NCBI GenBank assembly: GCA_947457465.1
Contig: CANGWB010000002.1
Span: 62,001 to 126,000, forward strand
Length of the DNA: 64,000 nt
Source: Chitinophagaceae bacterium
GTDB taxonomy: Bacteria; Bacteroidota; Bacteroidia; Chitinophagales; Chitinophagaceae
Reading direction: 5' to 3'
This document shows, piece by piece, positions 61,427 through 64,000 of this stretch. Every line of letters begins with the position of its first letter. Positions within the stretch are counted from its first letter, which is position 1. Under the pieces are notes generated by a model. The model had not been told where the DNA came from. It saw nothing but the letters and a program-made list of their open reading frames with translations, and made no database searches. The position numbers were made by a program, and so were the translations under genes.

Positions 61427-61816
61427 TTAAGCTGGTTGGATGAGATCCCATTTATTGCCATAGAGATCTTCGAACACGATCACTTTTCCGAATGACTCAG
61501 TAACTGGTCCGCGTACAATACGAATATCTTCTTTTCGAAGACGGATCTCATAGGAATCAATGTCGTCGGTGTACATGAAAAGAAATACACGTCCGCCTGT
61601 CTGATCACCCACTCGGCTCCGTTGATGTTCATCCGCTGCTTTAGCCAGTAACAACTGGCAACTGTTTTTTCCGGGCGATACCACCACCCAGCGCTTTGTT
61701 TCGCTCATCACAGTATCCTCGATCAAGTCAAAGCCTAATTTGTTGACATAAAACTCGATCGCCTCATCATAATCCCGAACCACCAACGCGATCTGAAAAA
61801 GCTTTTGATTGGACAC
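61427..61816 (-). CDS. VOC-family (glyoxalase-like) protein
   Basis: This is a small vicinal-oxygen-chelate protein of 129 aa with two beta-alpha-beta-beta-beta units: FQIALVVRDYDEAIEFYVNKLGF, RWVVVSPG, then VFLFMYTDD, IVFEDLYGNKWDLIQP. The enzyme or binding role is not clear. It follows the methylmalonyl-CoA epimerase gene on the same strand, across the heptad array. Confidence 0.85.
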   Translation of the reverse strand: MSNQKLFQIALVVRDYDEAIEFYVNKLGFDLIEDTVMSETKRWVVVSPGKNSCQLLLAKAADEHQRSRVGDQTGGRVFLFMYTDDIDSYEIRLRKEDIRIVRGPVTESFGKVIVFEDLYGNKWDLIQPA

Positions 61817-61839
61817 GTTTGTACTTTTTGAAAAATTAT

Positions 61840-61895
61840 TTCATCCTTCATCTCTCATCCTTCACCCTTCACCCTTCACCCTTCACCCTCTCTCC
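61840..61895 (+). repeat. Single-arm heptad array between mce and the VOC gene
   Basis: Eight 7-nt units: TTCATCC TTCATCT CTCATCC then four TTCACCC and TCTCTCC. No opposite arm is present. The TGA stop of mce (minus strand, 61883-61885) lies in the last TTCACCC unit, so the repeat writes the last residues and the stop. Confidence 0.88.
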
Positions 61896-62284
61896 TGGCA
61901 CAATTCCACCAACACTCCTCCCGCGGTCTTGGGATGTATAAAACAAACCAACTTATTATCCGCCCCGGTCTTGGGTTCTGCGTTCAGCAATTGAAACCCA
62001 TCGGCTTTCTTTTTCTCCATCTCGGCCCGGATATCCGACACCGCAAAGGCAATATGGTGCAGTCCTTCACCCCGTTTTTCGATGAACTGGGCGATGACTC
62101 CGTCCGGACTCATGGATTCCAGTAGTTCGATCTTCGTCTCCCCCTGTCTGAAAAAGGCTGTTCGAACCTGCTCCGAGGCCACTTCCTCGGTTTTATAGCA
62201 GGGTGTGCCCAACAGTTGTTCGTATTTGGGGATGGCTTCGGTGAGGGAGCGGACCGCGATTCCGATGTGTTCTACCTTCTCCAT
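61883..62284 (-). CDS. mce: Methylmalonyl-CoA epimerase
   Basis: This enzyme converts (S)- and (R)-methylmalonyl-CoA in propionate metabolism. The ATG at 62284 (MEKVEHIGIAV) gives 133 aa of the expected size; the longer frame from 62407 adds unrelated residues. VOC metal ligands are visible at H7, in GLHHIAFAV and at the C-terminal VLVELCQE. Its C-terminus and stop codon run into a heptad repeat array. Confidence 0.93.
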   Translation of the reverse strand: MEKVEHIGIAVRSLTEAIPKYEQLLGTPCYKTEEVASEQVRTAFFRQGETKIELLESMSPDGVIAQFIEKRGEGLHHIAFAVSDIRAEMEKKKADGFQLLNAEPKTGADNKLVCFIHPKTAGGVLVELCQERG

Positions 62285-62372
62285 GACATTCAAATGATTA
62301 GAATTGTCTTTCGATTTAAGAAATTTCACAAATCCCTCCGAAAATACCACAATCCCCTTCAACCTTTTGAGG

Positions 62373-62380
62373 TAAATTTG
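62373..62380 (+). promoter_or_regulatory. -7 promoter element of iscS-iscU
   Basis: TAAATTTG, an exact TAnnTTTG match, 28 bases before the iscS ATG in the divergent gap with mce. Confidence 0.62.
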
Positions 62381-62408
62381 CGTTCTTAAGCCGAACATAA
62401 AAATCATT

Positions 62409-63629
62409 ATGAGCCTGAACCTTCCCGTATACCTCGATCACAATGCCACCACCCCCTGCGATCCGCGGGTCGTGGAGGCTATGATCCCCTATTTTACTCA
62501 GAGTTTTGGAAACGCAGCCAGCCGCAATCACTCTTTCGGATGGCAGGCAGAAAACGCGGTTGACAATGCCCGCGAGCAAGTAGCCAAACTCATCGGTGCT
62601 GATCCCAAAGAAATCATCTTTACTTCCGGTGCCACAGAGGGCGACAACCTCGGCATCAAGGGAGTTTTCGATATGTACGCCTCCAAAGGCAATCACATCA
62701 TCACCTGCAACATCGAGCACAAAGCCGTGATCGATACCTGCAAGCACATCGAGCGTGAGGGTGGGGAAGTGACCTACCTGGATGTGAAGCCGAACGGACT
62801 CATTGATCTGCAAGAGCTGGAAGCGGCCATCAAGCCCACTACCATCCTCATCGCGATCATGTACGCCAACAACGAGATCGGAACCATCATGCCGGTTCGT
62901 GAGATCAGTGCCCTTGCCCGCAAGCATGGTGTCCTTTTCTTCACGGATGGTGTTCAGGCGGTCGGAAAGATCCCCGTGGATGTGAATAAGGATGGCATTG
63001 ACATCATGGCCTTCACCGCACACAAGATGTACGGTCCCAAAGGCGTAGGAGCACTGTATGTACGTCGTAAGAATCCACGTGTGAAAGTGACTGCTCAGAT
63101 CGATGGCGGTGGACATGAGCGTGGTATGCGTAGCGGTACACTCAACGTGCCCGGCATTGTTGGATTCGGAAAGGCTTGTGAGATCTGCATGCAGGAAATG
63201 GAATCAGATACTGCCCGCATCATCAAGCTTCGCGATAAACTCGAGAATGCGCTCCTGAAAGTAGAGGAGTCTTATTTGAATGGTGATAAAGAAGCTCGTT
63301 TGCCCCATGTTACGAATATCTCTTTCAAGTATGTGGAAGGGGAGGGACTGATGATGGGCTTCAACAAGAACATTGCACTCTCTTCCGGTTCTGCTTGTAC
63401 GTCTGCTTCGCTGGAGCCTTCGTATGTGTTGAAGGCGTTGGGACTGGGCGATGACCTGGCTCATAGTTCTTTGCGTTTCGGACTGGGTCGTTATACCACC
63501 GAGGAGCAGATCGACTTTACGATCGAGCAAGTGTCAGGCACTGTGAACAAGCTTCGTGAGATGAGTCCGCTTTGGGAGATGTTCAAAGAGGGCATCGACC
63601 TGAACACCATTGAATGGGCACATCATTAA
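62409..63629 (+). CDS. iscS: Cysteine desulfurase IscS
   Basis: IscS takes sulfur from cysteine for Fe-S clusters and tRNA thiolation, using pyridoxal phosphate. The 406-aa protein starts VYLDHNATTPCDPRVVEAM and has the PLP lysine K206 (FTAHKMYGPKG) and the catalytic loop cysteine C330 (SSGSACTSASLEPSYV). iscU follows 41 bases later, showing an ISC-type system. Confidence 0.97.
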   Translation: MSLNLPVYLDHNATTPCDPRVVEAMIPYFTQSFGNAASRNHSFGWQAENAVDNAREQVAKLIGADPKEIIFTSGATEGDNLGIKGVFDMYASKGNHIITCNIEHKAVIDTCKHIEREGGEVTYLDVKPNGLIDLQELEAAIKPTTILIAIMYANNEIGTIMPVREISALARKHGVLFFTDGVQAVGKIPVDVNKDGIDIMAFTAHKMYGPKGVGALYVRRKNPRVKVTAQIDGGGHERGMRSGTLNVPGIVGFGKACEICMQEMESDTARIIKLRDKLENALLKVEESYLNGDKEARLPHVTNISFKYVEGEGLMMGFNKNIALSSGSACTSASLEPSYVLKALGLGDDLAHSSLRFGLGRYTTEEQIDFTIEQVSGTVNKLREMSPLWEMFKEGIDLNTIEWAHH

Positions 63630-63670
63630 TTGAAAACAGTAATTTTATAAACGAATAATATCCAATTATC

Positions 63671-64000
63671 ATGGCATACAGTGAAAAAGTGATCGACCAC
63701 TACCAGAACCCCAAGAATGTGGGTACGCTGGACAAGTCAAAGAACACCGTAGGAACCGGTCTCGTAGGTGCACCTGAGTGCGGCGACGTGATGCGTTTGC
63801 AGATCGAAGTGGATGAGGCTACCGGCATCATCAAGGACGCCAAGTTCAAGACTTTCGGTTGCGGATCTGCTATCGCCTCCTCTTCTCTGGCTACGGAGTG
63901 GCTGAAGGGTAAATCGGTAGATGATGCGGTTAAGATCGACAACATGACTATCGTAGAGGAGTTGAACCTGCCTCCGGTGAAGATCCACTGTTCTGTACTC
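63671..64000 (+). CDS. iscU: Fe-S cluster scaffold IscU (3' partial)
   Basis: IscU is the scaffold on which [2Fe-2S] clusters are built from IscS sulfur. The ATG at 63671 opens 110 codons to the window edge without a stop. The ligands C37 (GAPECGDVM), C64 (TFGCGSAIASSS) and C107 (PPVKIHCSVL) are all present, with D39 beside the first one. The gene runs past the end of the window. Confidence 0.96.
   Translation, partial: MAYSEKVIDHYQNPKNVGTLDKSKNTVGTGLVGAPECGDVMRLQIEVDEATGIIKDAKFKTFGCGSAIASSSLATEWLKGKSVDDAVKIDNMTIVEELNLPPVKIHCSVL

Overview
The window reads as chromosomal core DNA of a Bacteroidota bacterium, most likely close to Chitinophagaceae. The reasons are: two very large secreted proteins with type IX secretion (T9SS) C-terminal sorting domains; a TonB receptor with a HmuY-like partner; FtsX-DUF3098-UppP in one operon; a Bacteroidota-style TraR/DksA protein; DUF4920 and DUF5777 genes; and many start codons sitting just after a TAnnTTTG element, the known Bacteroidota -7 promoter motif. 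I see no rRNA, tRNA, CRISPR array, prophage, insertion sequence or origin. No stretch longer than about 300 bases lacks a gene.

Layout. 1-2680: end of an ATP synthase operon (atpF, atpH, atpA) closed by a terminator, without atpG. 2727-5215: ABC exporter pair and a LolA-like protein. 5216-10628: housekeeping genes (pdxA, rsmA, a 2-hydroxyacid dehydrogenase, greA, HIT, ruvC, a flippase-like membrane protein). 10668-14864: minus-strand run ftsX, DUF3098, uppP, an MFS transporter and a metallo-hydrolase. 14975-17764: leuS. 17834-34763: two T9SS cargo genes, an M36 metallopeptidase (1533 aa) and a 4035-aa multidomain surface protein. 34831-43937: ruvB, a response regulator, recQ, a CopA-type ATPase, tsaE, alanine dehydrogenase, an ABC ATPase and lpxA. 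44061-49014: an AraC regulator followed by c-type cytochrome lipoproteins, an OB-fold protein, YceI, DUF5777, a SET-domain protein and DUF4920. 49153-51921: TonB receptor and HmuY-like lipoprotein. 52046-58891: ileS, a DksA-like protein with a histone-like tail, a PhoD-like phosphatase, a small membrane protein and an acetyltransferase. 59083-64000: acpP, fabF, rnc, two VOC proteins (one methylmalonyl-CoA epimerase), iscS and the start of iscU.

The most unusual signal is not a gene. A dispersed family of short-period repeats recurs across the window. In its clearest form it is an imperfect palindrome with two arms of 27 nt, each made of four 7-nt units (GTTGAAR then GRTGAAR; TTCAYCC on the other arm, ending TTCAAC). 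Copies sit 0-7 nt from the stop codons of lpg-like/MBL, ftsX, DUF4920, hmuY-like, dksA-like and mce genes; some provide the stop codon itself. One arm has grown to seven units, and a 28-nt array of a close variant lies in frame inside the editing domain of leuS. A sister family with a 9-nt period (GTTGAGNNN) occurs inside copA, in the copA-tsaE promoter region and upstream of the giant surface-protein gene.

A second noteworthy structure is in the 4035-aa protein. Three unrelated modules (a glycine-rich domain, a LamG-like domain and a PA14-like domain) are each inserted at the same loop of a repeated PKD-like host domain. Other points: IleRS carries the swapped signature GIHH; the AraC regulator has four clustered cysteines; the DksA-like protein has a long Lys/Ala/Pro tail. 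All functions are assigned by reading motifs; no database search was run.
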